From Halonotius roseus (lineage in GTDB: Archaea; Halobacteriota; Halobacteria; Halobacteriales; Haloferacaceae): DNA of 64,000 bases. Below are positions 32,468 to 40,725 of the stretch, piece by piece. The stretch is taken from the NCBI RefSeq assembly GCF_006861655.1, contig NZ_SESI01000002.1, positions 186,001 to 250,000 of the forward strand. The letters are read 5' to 3'. Every line of letters starts with the position of its first letter. Within the stretch, counting starts at the first letter, position 1. The position numbers and the translations under genes were made by a program. The notes below the pieces were generated by a model, which saw nothing but the letters and a program-made list of their open reading frames with translations, was not told the origin of the DNA and ran no database searches.

Positions 32468-32868
32468 CAGTCCAATTTCTCCTCGGCCTCTGCGACCGAA
32501 GCCGCTGTCTTGCCTTCGTACCCCGCTTCACGTGACCGACGCTGAAAGGCATTCTCGGTGACAACACTGGTGTCTTCGGCAACGACACGAACCACATCAC
32601 CAACCCCCATCGATTTCAGGTTCGTCTGTGCGTCTTGGATCGGTTCGGCTGCCTCCGGTGACGGCGGCGTGAATGTTGAAATATCGTTGATGATTCGAAA
32701 CCCATCGGTAAGTTCCTCGGCCGCGTTAATTGTCTCCTCGGCTGCCGTTTCCATCTCCGCTGCGGTGAGCGTCCCGCTGAATTCCAGATACAGTATGTTT
32801 GCTCTCGTATCTGCTTCGATTTCGTATCTGGCACCCTCATTGTCACCGGAACCAGTTATCTTGCTCAT
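32467..32868 (-). CDS. STAS/SpoIIAA-like domain protein
   Basis: The 133 residues start MSKITGSGDNEGARYEIEAD. The fold pattern is beta-strand (ILYLEFSGTLTAAEMETAAE), helix, strand (GFRIINDISTF) and helix, similar to SpoIIAA-like/STAS proteins. The phosphorylatable Ser of anti-sigma antagonists is not obvious (DIST). No glycan link is seen. It is flanked downstream by the palindrome and upstream by an AT-rich region. Confidence 0.55.
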   Translation of the reverse strand: MSKITGSGDNEGARYEIEADTRANILYLEFSGTLTAAEMETAAEETINAAEELTDGFRIINDISTFTPPSPEAAEPIQDAQTNLKSMGVGDVVRVVAEDTSVVTENAFQRRSREAGYEGKTAASVAEAEEKLD

Positions 32869-33110
32869 CCCGAGAGTATATCAAGGGAGGAACAGCAATA
32901 TGTCTTTTTCTTATAATATTTTCAGGTTATGTTGCCCATCAGTCAGGGGTGCTGGATACGCGCTTGCTATCGTGTACCCCCATGGTCGACCGATCCGATA
33001 TGGGAGCGTTCGAGTAGTGACCGAGATAATGGTTGCGTATGGAACCCACGTCAAAAATTTTTGGCAGTTGACAGGAATCGGTTGGTAAATACGAAACGCA
33101 GGAATCTCTG

Positions 33111-33893
33111 TTAGGTATTTCCGAGCCCGCCATCGACGAGGATCGACTCACCGTTGACGTAGGAGCTCAGATCACTGGCGAGAAACAGTGCGACATTGGC
33201 GATCTCTTCGGGTTGACCGAAACGACCGGCGGGTGTCGCACCCAACATCGCCTCTTGGAGTCGCGTGCCGGCTTCGCCGTCTCCCATTCCGCCCTGTTCT
33301 AACATCTGGGTTTCGGTGAAACTTGGTTTGATCGCGTTGACGCGAACCCCATGCCCACCGAAGAAGTCAGCCAGCGCGTAGGTCAGTGATTTCACGGCCC
33401 CCTTCGAGGCAGTGTATATCGTCTGGTAGGCCGCCCCACGATCCGCCGCGAGGCTTGCCATGTTGATGATCGTCCCTCCCTCATCGTTTTCGATCAGTCG
33501 CTCGCCGGCGACCTGCGCCCCCAAGAAGACGCCCTTGACATTGATATCCATGAGCTGATCGAACTCCTCCTCTGTAATGTCGAGAAACGGGGTCTCGCTG
33601 TGGATGCCGGCATTGTTAACCATGATATCGAGGCCACCGAGATCCTCGGCAGCGTCGACAGCGGCTTCCAGATCATCTCGCTCGGTCACATCACAGTCGA
33701 CGAAGACCGCCGTTTGGTCGGTCTCGCTTGTGATCCGTTCGTGTGTCGGCTCGCCACCCTCTCGTGGCGTTTCGCGGACATCAGCAACGACGACATCCGC
33801 ACCGTGGTCGGCAAACGTCAACGCGATCATACGGCCGATGCCGCTTGCGCCGCCCGTCACGATCGCCGTCTCGTCTGTGAGTAGTTGACTCAT
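33111..33893 (-). CDS. SDR-family oxidoreductase (FabG-like)
   Basis: The 260 residues have TGGASGIG (cofactor, 13-20), NNAGIHS, Ser in MASLAADRG and catalytic YTASK, with a C-terminal GESILVDGGLG typical of FabG-like reductases. The cofactor-binding Asp (VVVADVRE) points to NAD. It is transcribed from a TATA-like GTTTATATATCG (33972-33960) and its ATG overlaps the stop of a 13-codon ORF (33931-33890). Confidence 0.82.
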   Translation of the reverse strand: MSQLLTDETAIVTGGASGIGRMIALTFADHGADVVVADVRETPREGGEPTHERITSETDQTAVFVDCDVTERDDLEAAVDAAEDLGGLDIMVNNAGIHSETPFLDITEEEFDQLMDINVKGVFLGAQVAGERLIENDEGGTIINMASLAADRGAAYQTIYTASKGAVKSLTYALADFFGGHGVRVNAIKPSFTETQMLEQGGMGDGEAGTRLQEAMLGATPAGRFGQPEEIANVALFLASDLSSYVNGESILVDGGLGNT

Positions 33894-33931
33894 TGTTCGC
33901 CCTCAGCTGCGTGTGGATTGATCTCGGTCAT
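33890..33931 (-). CDS. Leaderless micro-ORF coupled to SDR gene by ATGA (13 aa)
   Basis: ATG 33931 starts MTEINPHAAEGEQ, about 28 nt below a TATA-like GTTTATATATCG. TGA 33892-33890 overlaps the SDR ATG (33893-33891). It shows that the micro-ORF layout can also occur with a classical TATA box. Confidence 0.45.
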   Translation of the reverse strand: MTEINPHAAEGEQ

Positions 33932-34061
33932 ATGTGACACAATAACACAACTCAGTTTATCGATATATAAACATCATAGTTTTGCACGAAAGAACAGTCA
34001 AGCGAGGCAGTTACAGTGAATACAGTCTGGACTCGTCCACGCATAGGCTACTAATCAATAG

Positions 34062-35021
34062 CTAATAAGAAGATGCTGTAAGATTCACATCTTGTGACAC
34101 CCGATCGGCGACCGCGCCCATCGTCTCGACGCCGATCCCGTATTCCTCGCGGTAGTCGGCGATCAGCGATGCGATCTCACTCATCCGGATGCGATCCTGT
34201 TGGGTCGTGATGTTGTTCGGGTGCAACCAGAGATGCAACACGCCATCGGGCCGGGTTCGCAACGCCGCAAGCCCGCGTTCGACCTGCCGAACCACCGGAT
34301 CGCCGCCGAGCGTGGCGAGCATGTCTCGTGGTCGACCACCAAACGAGAACAGAAACAGCGACGCCGGGATGTTCACGAGGCCGTGCTCGTCGACCCGCGG
34401 CTCAACGATCGGCGGGCCGGAGAGACCGAGTGCGAACGTCGCCAGCTTGCCTGCGGTATCGACCGCGGGAAGCGGCGGCAGATCGTACCACCGTCGTGGC
34501 TGCCGACCCCTGTAGCAGGTGAGGCCGTGGGCCGCCAGTCGATCACGGTGGCCGACGTTGTTCCGCGGGAAAACAAACGATGACGGGCTGGCGTCGATGG
34601 CCGTGGCCGCCGCCAGCCCCTGTCGAAGCTCAGCATCGGCGACCGCGCGGCTCGTCTCGGCCGCGCCGAACTCGACGTGCGAAAAGGCGTGTAACCCGAT
34701 CTCGTGGTCGACCGCGCGGTTGCCGATCGTCTCGACGAGCTCCGGGGCGAACCACGCGGAGCGTGGCGTGGCGTGACCGCCCGGATCGCGGGCAAACCAG
34801 TCGGTGCCGGCCGGATGGTCGGCGTGCTCACCATCACAGCTCGCCAGACAGAGGTGGCCGACGACGGCCCACGTCGCCGGAATCTCGTACTCGTCGAACA
34901 GTCGAAGCAGGAACGCCCATGCCGCCCGCGGGTTGGCCACCCGATCGGCCGGCATCGTCGGCTGATCGTGAAACCCCCAACTCAGCTCCGCGTCCAGCGA
35001 GATGACGACAGTTCCGGCCAC
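34062..35021 (-). CDS. Divergent NodB-fold protein
   Basis: The 319 residues begin with GTG 35021, 2 nt after the DUF1616 stop. VISLDAELSWGFHD (about 4-17) takes the place of motif 1 with Asp-Glu, and HAFSHVEFG holds the His-x3-His, as in divergent deacetylases. The protein should act on a carbohydrate with a metal. It is the third gene of the operon 37968-34062. Its N-terminal Met could also be at 35057, which would overlap the upstream gene. Confidence 0.7.
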   Translation of the reverse strand: MAGTVVISLDAELSWGFHDQPTMPADRVANPRAAWAFLLRLFDEYEIPATWAVVGHLCLASCDGEHADHPAGTDWFARDPGGHATPRSAWFAPELVETIGNRAVDHEIGLHAFSHVEFGAAETSRAVADAELRQGLAAATAIDASPSSFVFPRNNVGHRDRLAAHGLTCYRGRQPRRWYDLPPLPAVDTAGKLATFALGLSGPPIVEPRVDEHGLVNIPASLFLFSFGGRPRDMLATLGGDPVVRQVERGLAALRTRPDGVLHLWLHPNNITTQQDRIRMSEIASLIADYREEYGIGVETMGAVADRVSQDVNLTASSY

Positions 35022-35023
35022 GC

Positions 35024-36007
35024 TCAGGCTCCCGCGCTGTCGACGACCTCGATCCACAGCTGGGTCGTCTGATCGGGCTCAGTTGACGCCGACGGCTCGC
35101 CCGTGTAGACGCGGAACTGCAGGCGGACGTTCTCGCCGGGCTGTGTCGGCGCGATCTGGCGTTCGACGACCGTGCTCTCGTTGTGGGCGAGCGCAACGGT
35201 AAACGAGTCGACCTGCTGTTGGCTCACCACCGAGCCGTTCGGGCCGACGCGCTCGGCGACAGCAACGACCGTGTAGGTGATCGGGCGGTGCTCGTTGTTT
35301 TCGAGCCCGAGTGCCAGCGGCTGGCCCTCGCCGGCAACGAACGTCGTCGGATACCCGTCAGCGACGAACTCGCCGCTGTCGGTCTCGGTGAGGAGGTACG
35401 ACTCGGTGTAGGCCGCCTCCTGTGGCGGCGCGGCGGCGACGAAGGCGACCGTCCCGACCAACAGCAAGACGGCGACCGCAAGCGTTCGAGCCTGGCGGGT
35501 CGACCACAGCGGTGCGAGCAGCGACGATCGGAGACCGGTGTCGGCACCGCCCTGTGACCGCCAGCCGGACAGCGGCTGTGCCCGCGCGGCCAGCGGGAGC
35601 TGCCGGCGGCGCATCGCGGCAACGACAAGAGCCGCGAGCGTGACCACCGTGAGCGCGACGACAACCGGGAGGAGCCGGATCGCCGCCAGTTGGTCGACAG
35701 CGACACCGGTGACCGCGACGACAACCGCGCTCAACACCAGCGAGAACCCGAGCCGGACGGCCCATCCCGGTGAGCTGTGACGTTTGTCGCCGGGGGTTGC
35801 GGCGATGGCGTCGCCGTCGGTCGGAGCCTCCGGAAGCAACGCGGCGACAACCGCATACCCCGGCCACACCAGCAGCAACGGGATGCCGACCAGCCAGGCG
35901 AGCGGCCCACTGATCCCGGCAAGCAACACGCCAGCGGTGACGACGACGGCGACAGCAACAGCCAACAGATCAGCGTCGAGACCGGACGGTGACCCTCGGT
36001 CGGTCAT
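35024..36007 (-). CDS. DUF1616 membrane protein
   Basis: The 327 residues have about five hydrophobic helices, first VAVAVVVTAGVLLAGISGPL, and a C-terminal extracellular beta domain from YTESYLLTETDSGEFVADGY, with YPTTFVAGEGQPLALGLENN, the DUF1616 signature. ATG 36007 overlaps the stop of the upstream membrane gene as ATGA. DUF1616 is frequent in archaeal glycan clusters; its reaction is unknown. Confidence 0.75.
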   Translation of the reverse strand: MTDRGSPSGLDADLLAVAVAVVVTAGVLLAGISGPLAWLVGIPLLLVWPGYAVVAALLPEAPTDGDAIAATPGDKRHSSPGWAVRLGFSLVLSAVVVAVTGVAVDQLAAIRLLPVVVALTVVTLAALVVAAMRRRQLPLAARAQPLSGWRSQGGADTGLRSSLLAPLWSTRQARTLAVAVLLLVGTVAFVAAAPPQEAAYTESYLLTETDSGEFVADGYPTTFVAGEGQPLALGLENNEHRPITYTVVAVAERVGPNGSVVSQQQVDSFTVALAHNESTVVERQIAPTQPGENVRLQFRVYTGEPSASTEPDQTTQLWIEVVDSAGA

Positions 36008-37968
36008 GTTGAGCCTCCCGTGATCGGCGAGATCGTACACATCGTCACATCACCGTTCGCATAGACGTGGTTGCGCGAGGCCGGACAGATCCGGCCGGGG
36101 TCGACCGTCGAGGAGCGAACCGACTGCGGTGGCTCACCGGCGAGATGGACGGTGGCCGGCCCCGTGGTCTGATACTCTCTGTGGATCACAGGGTGATCGG
36201 TGGCGGGCCCGGTGTCATCCACAGCAACCGTCCACCCGGTGTAGCCGCCCAACCGCCCAAAGAGGGTGTAGTAGGGGTGATCGGTGTCGATGTCAGCCGC
36301 TTCCTCGGGTGTGTACACCTTGCTGATCGTCTCGACGGCGGCGATCTCGCTGGCCGTGTAGGCGTAGCGTGGGTTGGTGTCGTCGAACGCCGGGCTGTCC
36401 AGGGTCGCCTTCTGTGTGACAGCCATCGACATCGGATAGCTGACGGCCAACAGCACGAACACCGCCACCAACACCCGCTTTGAGGCCGTCCCCGAGAGAT
36501 GAGCGAGGCCGACCGCCGCCATGATCGCCAGCAGCGCGTACATAAACGCCATCCAGCGTCCGGGCAGGATCGCCCGCACGCCGAACAGCGAAAACCCAAA
36601 GATAATCACAAACATCGTCGACGCGCCCAGGATGTAGGTCGCGGTGAGCGCCGGCGGGTGATCGCCCCGGAGCATCGCTAACCCACCGACGATCGAGGCG
36701 GCGAACAGCAGCGCGAAGCCGAACCACTCGATAAACGGCAGGATATCGGCCAGCAGGCTGACGCTTTCAGCACCGCCGCCACCGCCACCGCTCCCGCCAC
36801 CACCGCCCGCGAGATTGAGGAAGCCGGCCTCGCCGACGAGCGTCCCGCGAAGGATGCCGGCCATCTGAACGAGAAACGACTCGCCGCCGATCCACGGCGT
36901 CGCAGTCCAGGAGACGGCCGTGACAACGAGCGTCACCAGGAAAACAGCGACCAGCCCGCCGACGCTCCGACGACTTGGCCCGGCTGTCGCCCCGAACAGG
37001 CGTGTCGAGACGAACGCAACACTAGCGATCGCCAGAAACACCAGCAACACCGCCGTCGACACCTGGTGTGTGAAAACCGTCGCAAGGCTCACCGTCACCA
37101 AGAGAGTAAACAGCCAGAGATCATCAGCGACACTGAGCCGGGTCACACAGTACACCGCGCCGAGGAAAAACACCACCCCGAGGCTCGTCGGGATGATGTG
37201 GATCCCCCAGCGGATGAACTGACCGGAAAACGCAAACAGCGTCGTCGCCACCAACGCCCACCGAGCACCCAACAGCTGTGTCGTCGTCACGTACACCAAC
37301 AGTGCCGACAGCGGCACCAACAGCCCGATCGAGAGATAGACACCCATCCGCGCCGAGCCGAAGACAAGCGTGCCGATGGCACCGATCGTGTGATAGAAGG
37401 GCGCCATGATATACTTGCTGTCGGCGATGGCTGACAGCGAGCCGGTCTCGACGATCCCCGCGACGAAATCGGGGATATGCGTCCAGACATCGACGCCGAC
37501 GAACCCCGGCGTGACAAACAGCGCGCTCAGCCGGATCATCACCGCGCTGACGAGGATCTGGGCCACCACAAGCGACGGCGACAGATCGGTTTTCTCAACC
37601 AGCAGCGACTGGGCGAGGATGGCGCTCCCGATCGCGCCGATCAGGAGGTAGCTCACCGGGGTTCGCCCGCCGGCCGCCCACACGCTCCCGACAAGGGCCG
37701 CCATGCCGACGACGACGGCCGCTGGGAGATAGTCGACGACGACCCCCGGGAGGACTGGGTGTTCGAAGGCGGTCGTCTGCCGGCGGTGGACGCCGAAATA
37801 CAGCACGCAGGCGACGCCCGTTGCGACCGGGATCACGACCAACAGCACCTGGGCGGTCAGCAGTCGCAGCCCCAACAGCAGCAGGCTGGCGAGGATGCCG
37901 ATCTTCGCCAGCGTCGTATCGAGGTTGGTGCCCGACAGCCAGCCTGGGAGTCCATTCTGGTGGCTCAT
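36004..37968 (-). CDS. Large polytopic membrane protein, GT-C-like
   Basis: The 654 residues contain about 14-16 hydrophobic helices and a soluble C-terminal stretch of about 110 residues. VDVWTHIPDFVAGIVETGSL in the first third could be a GT-C-type acidic loop motif, and a Gly-rich GGGGGSGGGGGGAES linker lies at about 390. It is probably a membrane glycosyltransferase or polymerase for the glycan. It opens an operon with DUF1616 and the NodB-fold gene. A 38-codon micro-ORF overlaps its ATG. Confidence 0.55.
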   Translation of the reverse strand: MSHQNGLPGWLSGTNLDTTLAKIGILASLLLLGLRLLTAQVLLVVIPVATGVACVLYFGVHRRQTTAFEHPVLPGVVVDYLPAAVVVGMAALVGSVWAAGGRTPVSYLLIGAIGSAILAQSLLVEKTDLSPSLVVAQILVSAVMIRLSALFVTPGFVGVDVWTHIPDFVAGIVETGSLSAIADSKYIMAPFYHTIGAIGTLVFGSARMGVYLSIGLLVPLSALLVYVTTTQLLGARWALVATTLFAFSGQFIRWGIHIIPTSLGVVFFLGAVYCVTRLSVADDLWLFTLLVTVSLATVFTHQVSTAVLLVFLAIASVAFVSTRLFGATAGPSRRSVGGLVAVFLVTLVVTAVSWTATPWIGGESFLVQMAGILRGTLVGEAGFLNLAGGGGGSGGGGGGAESVSLLADILPFIEWFGFALLFAASIVGGLAMLRGDHPPALTATYILGASTMFVIIFGFSLFGVRAILPGRWMAFMYALLAIMAAVGLAHLSGTASKRVLVAVFVLLAVSYPMSMAVTQKATLDSPAFDDTNPRYAYTASEIAAVETISKVYTPEEAADIDTDHPYYTLFGRLGGYTGWTVAVDDTGPATDHPVIHREYQTTGPATVHLAGEPPQSVRSSTVDPGRICPASRNHVYANGDVTMCTISPITGGST

Positions 37969-38081
37969 TGGCGTGTCCGTATGGTGTGTCCACTCGGGGG
38001 CCCGGCTCGAAGCGGTCGAAACCGATACCTATCGTGACGAAACGGACAGTATTGGGTCGTTTCGGAGCCTCGAAGTGACAT
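37965..38081 (-). CDS. Leaderless micro-ORF coupled to the membrane gene by ATGA (38 aa)
   Basis: ATG 38081 starts MSLRGSETTQYCPFRHDRYR and eighteen more residues. TGA 37967-37965 overlaps ATG 37968. The box on the minus strand at 38119-38108 ends 26 nt upstream. A shorter frame from ATG 38088 also exists but stops at 38029 with no overlap, so this one is favoured. Confidence 0.45.
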   Translation of the reverse strand: MSLRGSETTQYCPFRHDRYRFRPLRAGPPSGHTIRTRQ

Positions 38082-38107
38082 CTACCATCCTCGTAGCGCG
38101 GCTCGTG

Positions 38108-38119
38108 GTTTTGTTATAG
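38108..38119 (-). promoter_or_regulatory. Promoter-like box (CTATAACAAAAC) for micro-ORF 38081
   Basis: The minus strand reads CGGCTATAACAAAAC and ends 26 nt before ATG 38081. Together with the opposite-strand box at 38291 it makes a divergent promoter pair. Confidence 0.5.
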
Positions 38120-38290
38120 CCGTCCTACGCCCTGGTCGAACCGAGACAAACGGCGGCCACACGATCGACAGCTGCCGCGCGAGACCAACGCTGGGCGGTG
38201 GTTGGGGCAGAGCTGAGTGCTGTTGGAATCGTCTGTGAATCCAGGTGAGCCGCGTCGATGCCAACCGGTTCGGCGACGGCGATAGGCCGT

Positions 38291-38302
38291 TCCTAACAAA
38301 GC
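38291..38302 (+). promoter_or_regulatory. Promoter-like box (TCCTAACAAAGC) for micro-ORF 38330
   Basis: GCCGTTCCTAACAAAGC ends 27 nt before ATG 38330. The sulfatase-fold gene start (38376) is 73 nt away. Confidence 0.5.
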
Positions 38303-38329
38303 AAAACCCCGGTGTTGCATCCGGTAGCA

Positions 38330-38383
38330 ATGAAGTCGACACACCGACAGACGACCACCGCGGCGTCCCACCGGGATGAGTAG
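38330..38383 (+). CDS. Leaderless micro-ORF overlapping sulfatase-fold gene start (17 aa)
   Basis: ATG 38330 opens MKSTHRQTTTAASHRDE and the TAG 38381-38383 lies 8 nt inside the next gene (ATG 38376), in another frame. It sits 27 nt after a promoter-like box. Confidence 0.45.
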   Translation: MKSTHRQTTTAASHRDE

Positions 38384-39695
38384 CGATACGCCAAACAGCG
38401 TCGACAACCCGAACCTCGTCATGGTGTCGATCGACAGCCTGCGGGCCGACCACTGCGGCTTTCTCGGCGACGACCGCGGGCTGACGCCGACGATGGACAA
38501 CCTCGCCGACGACGGCGTTGCCTACGAGGCGGCGATCGCACCCGGCCCCCAGACGTTCTCGTCGATGCCGACAGTTTTCAGCGGTCGACCGCGACCACCG
38601 ACAACGCTGGAGTCGTTCCCACAGGACAGCCACTGGGAGCGGCGACTGGCCGCCATCGACGAGCATCTCCGCCACAACCCGACGCTCACCGAGCGGCTGG
38701 CCGCCCGCGGCTACGAGACCGCCGGCGTGACGCCGAACCCCTGGACGACGCCCGCCGCCGGCTTCGACCGCGGTTTCGATATCTTTGAGGACTGCTCGAC
38801 TGGCGGGTCGGGTGGCTGGCTCACCAGTCTCGCCGAACGCATGCCGGGTGTCGACACCGACGCCCGCCCGGTACAGCTCGTGTTGAATATGGCTGCCGGC
38901 AGCGAGTTTTTCGCCCAGTGGGAAACACTCGCAGCGGAGATACAGCAGGTGCGCAGCCAGCTCAGCGAGCCGTACTTCCTCTGGGTATTCATCCTCGATA
39001 CACACTTTCCGTTTATGCCGGCCCGACAACACCGCGAGGAGGGGTCACTGTTGGGCACCTACTACAGTGCCTACCGCTCCTCGGAGCCGATGCGGGGCAA
39101 CGCGTCGGGGATGTCGGATCGCGTTCGGCGATCCGTCCTGCGGAGCTACCGCGATACGGTGCGGGCCAGCGACGCCTTCCTTGGGTGGCTTCGATCGGAG
39201 CTTGCGGCCGACGACCCCGTGATGATTGTCCACGCCGATCACGGCGAATCGTTCGGCGATCACGGCAACTACGGCCACCACCACCGCGAGGTCTACGAGG
39301 AGAACATCCACGTCCCCTATCTCATCGCCAACGCCGGGGAAACTGCGACCGTGAGCGAGCCCACATCGCTCAGCTCGATCCCTGAGACCGCGCTGTCGCT
39401 CACAACCGGTGCGTTCGATCCGACCGACGGCAGCGATCGACTGCCGATTGCGACCAGCGAGTGTGGCACCCACCGTGCCGTCAGGGGCCGCCGATACAAG
39501 TATATCGAAAGCGACGGCGAGGGGCTGCTGTTTGATCTCGCTGACGACCCGGCCGAACAGGAGAACATTGCCGGGGCAGTTCCCCAACAGGTCGAACAGC
39601 TCCGCCGCCGGCTTCGCCAACGAAAACACCACACGACAGAAACGATCGAGATCAGACGGGCGACGAACAAACTCCTCGCCAACGGCTCGTTGTAA
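38376..39695 (+). CDS. Alkaline-phosphatase-superfamily (sulfatase-fold) protein
   Basis: The 439 residues have a metal-binding VSIDSLRADHCGF (Asp20) and HADHGESFGDHGNYGHH mid-protein. The nucleophile position is Thr60 in QTFSSMPTVFSG, with no C/S-x-P-x-R formylglycine signature, so it is unlikely to be a classical sulfatase. A Thr nucleophile fits phosphate- or phosphoglycerol-type transfer in this superfamily. No signal peptide is seen. It is preceded by a micro-ORF and promoter box. Confidence 0.75.
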   Translation: MSSDTPNSVDNPNLVMVSIDSLRADHCGFLGDDRGLTPTMDNLADDGVAYEAAIAPGPQTFSSMPTVFSGRPRPPTTLESFPQDSHWERRLAAIDEHLRHNPTLTERLAARGYETAGVTPNPWTTPAAGFDRGFDIFEDCSTGGSGGWLTSLAERMPGVDTDARPVQLVLNMAAGSEFFAQWETLAAEIQQVRSQLSEPYFLWVFILDTHFPFMPARQHREEGSLLGTYYSAYRSSEPMRGNASGMSDRVRRSVLRSYRDTVRASDAFLGWLRSELAADDPVMIVHADHGESFGDHGNYGHHHREVYEENIHVPYLIANAGETATVSEPTSLSSIPETALSLTTGAFDPTDGSDRLPIATSECGTHRAVRGRRYKYIESDGEGLLFDLADDPAEQENIAGAVPQQVEQLRRRLRQRKHHTTETIEIRRATNKLLANGSL

Positions 39696-39755
39696 GCGAC
39701 GACGACGCAAAAACGTCGACGACGACGGCACCGAGACGAGGGCCGAAGCCCGCGA

Positions 39756-40721
39756 TCAGCCGTCCGACTCATCGCCCACGGAGATGCCGCCGGCAAGCCG
39801 ATCGATCCCGACGACAACAGCGGCACCTGCGACCGCGACGAGGGCGAAGACGGCGATCGCACCCGGCGTCCACACTCGGCCGGCCTCGCTGAGTTCGATC
39901 CCCGTCTGTTCGACCGGCGCGCGCAGCGCGCCAACGATGAGGCTCACCAGAAAGGCGAGTGTCGCCTCGCGGTAGTTGGTGAGTGCCCACCGAACCGCGT
40001 GGGCAACGGTAAACAGACCGACGACGCCGCCAACGAGGAAGACGGCGATCGTCGGCGCGGTTTCGGTGAGGGTGTCGGTGCCGTTACCGCGAGCCGCGGC
40101 AACGAGTCCATCGGTGAACCTGCTGAGCGTCGTCGACATGTAGTCGTACTGGCCGAGCATGAGCAACAGCAGCGACCCAGAGACGCCGGGTAACACCATC
40201 GCGGTGACTGCGACCGCGCCGGCGACGAAGATGATCGGGAGCGACGAGCCGAGGGCGGTTGCGGCATACCCCGAGAGAGCAAAGGCGATCCCAACGCCCG
40301 CGATGGCGGCGAGCTGCCGACCACGGGTCGCCAGTGAGACCTCACCGTAGAGGACGGCTGCCGACGCGCCGATCAGGCCGAAAAAGAAGCCGTAGGTGGC
40401 GACCGGCGCGATCTCCAGAAGCAGGCTGACGAGCCGTAACACGGAGACAACGGCGGTGAGGATTCCCCCACCGAGGGCGGCTAGGAAGGCGGTGTCGAGC
40501 TCTCGGAGCGCGGCGACGGCGTCGGGACGATCCTCGGCACGAATCCCCCGAACGATCCGACGGAGCCGGTCAGGGTCGACAGCGGTGATCGCGGCGATCA
40601 GCCGCTCGTAGATGCCGGTGATCAGCGCGATGGTGCCGCCGGAGACGCCCGGCACGGCATCGGCTGCCCCCATCGCAAGCCCGCGGAGATAGACGCCACC
40701 GAGGGCTCTGATTCGACGCAT
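39756..40721 (-). CDS. DUF368 membrane protein, candidate polyprenyl-phosphate flippase
   Basis: This 321-residue protein has the family signature GAADAVPGVSGGTIALITGIYERL (19-42, shown here as ADAVPGVSGGTIALITGIYE) plus a second VTAMVLPGVSGSLLLLMLGQ and about nine helices. Bacterial DUF368 proteins have been linked to return of undecaprenyl phosphate to the cytoplasmic face. Here it follows aglB by 4 nt on the same strand, which suggests recycling of dolichyl phosphate released by AglB. The archaeal role is inferred. Confidence 0.82.
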   Translation of the reverse strand: MRRIRALGGVYLRGLAMGAADAVPGVSGGTIALITGIYERLIAAITAVDPDRLRRIVRGIRAEDRPDAVAALRELDTAFLAALGGGILTAVVSVLRLVSLLLEIAPVATYGFFFGLIGASAAVLYGEVSLATRGRQLAAIAGVGIAFALSGYAATALGSSLPIIFVAGAVAVTAMVLPGVSGSLLLLMLGQYDYMSTTLSRFTDGLVAAARGNGTDTLTETAPTIAVFLVGGVVGLFTVAHAVRWALTNYREATLAFLVSLIVGALRAPVEQTGIELSEAGRVWTPGAIAVFALVAVAGAAVVVGIDRLAGGISVGDESDG

Positions 40722-40725
40722 TCGG

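Noticed and set aside
19884-38383. Homology between Arg/His-rich micro-ORF peptides as evidence of function
   Set aside because: Arg, His, Thr and Pro are expected in off-frames of GC-rich DNA; I rely on spacing and overlap instead of peptide similarity.
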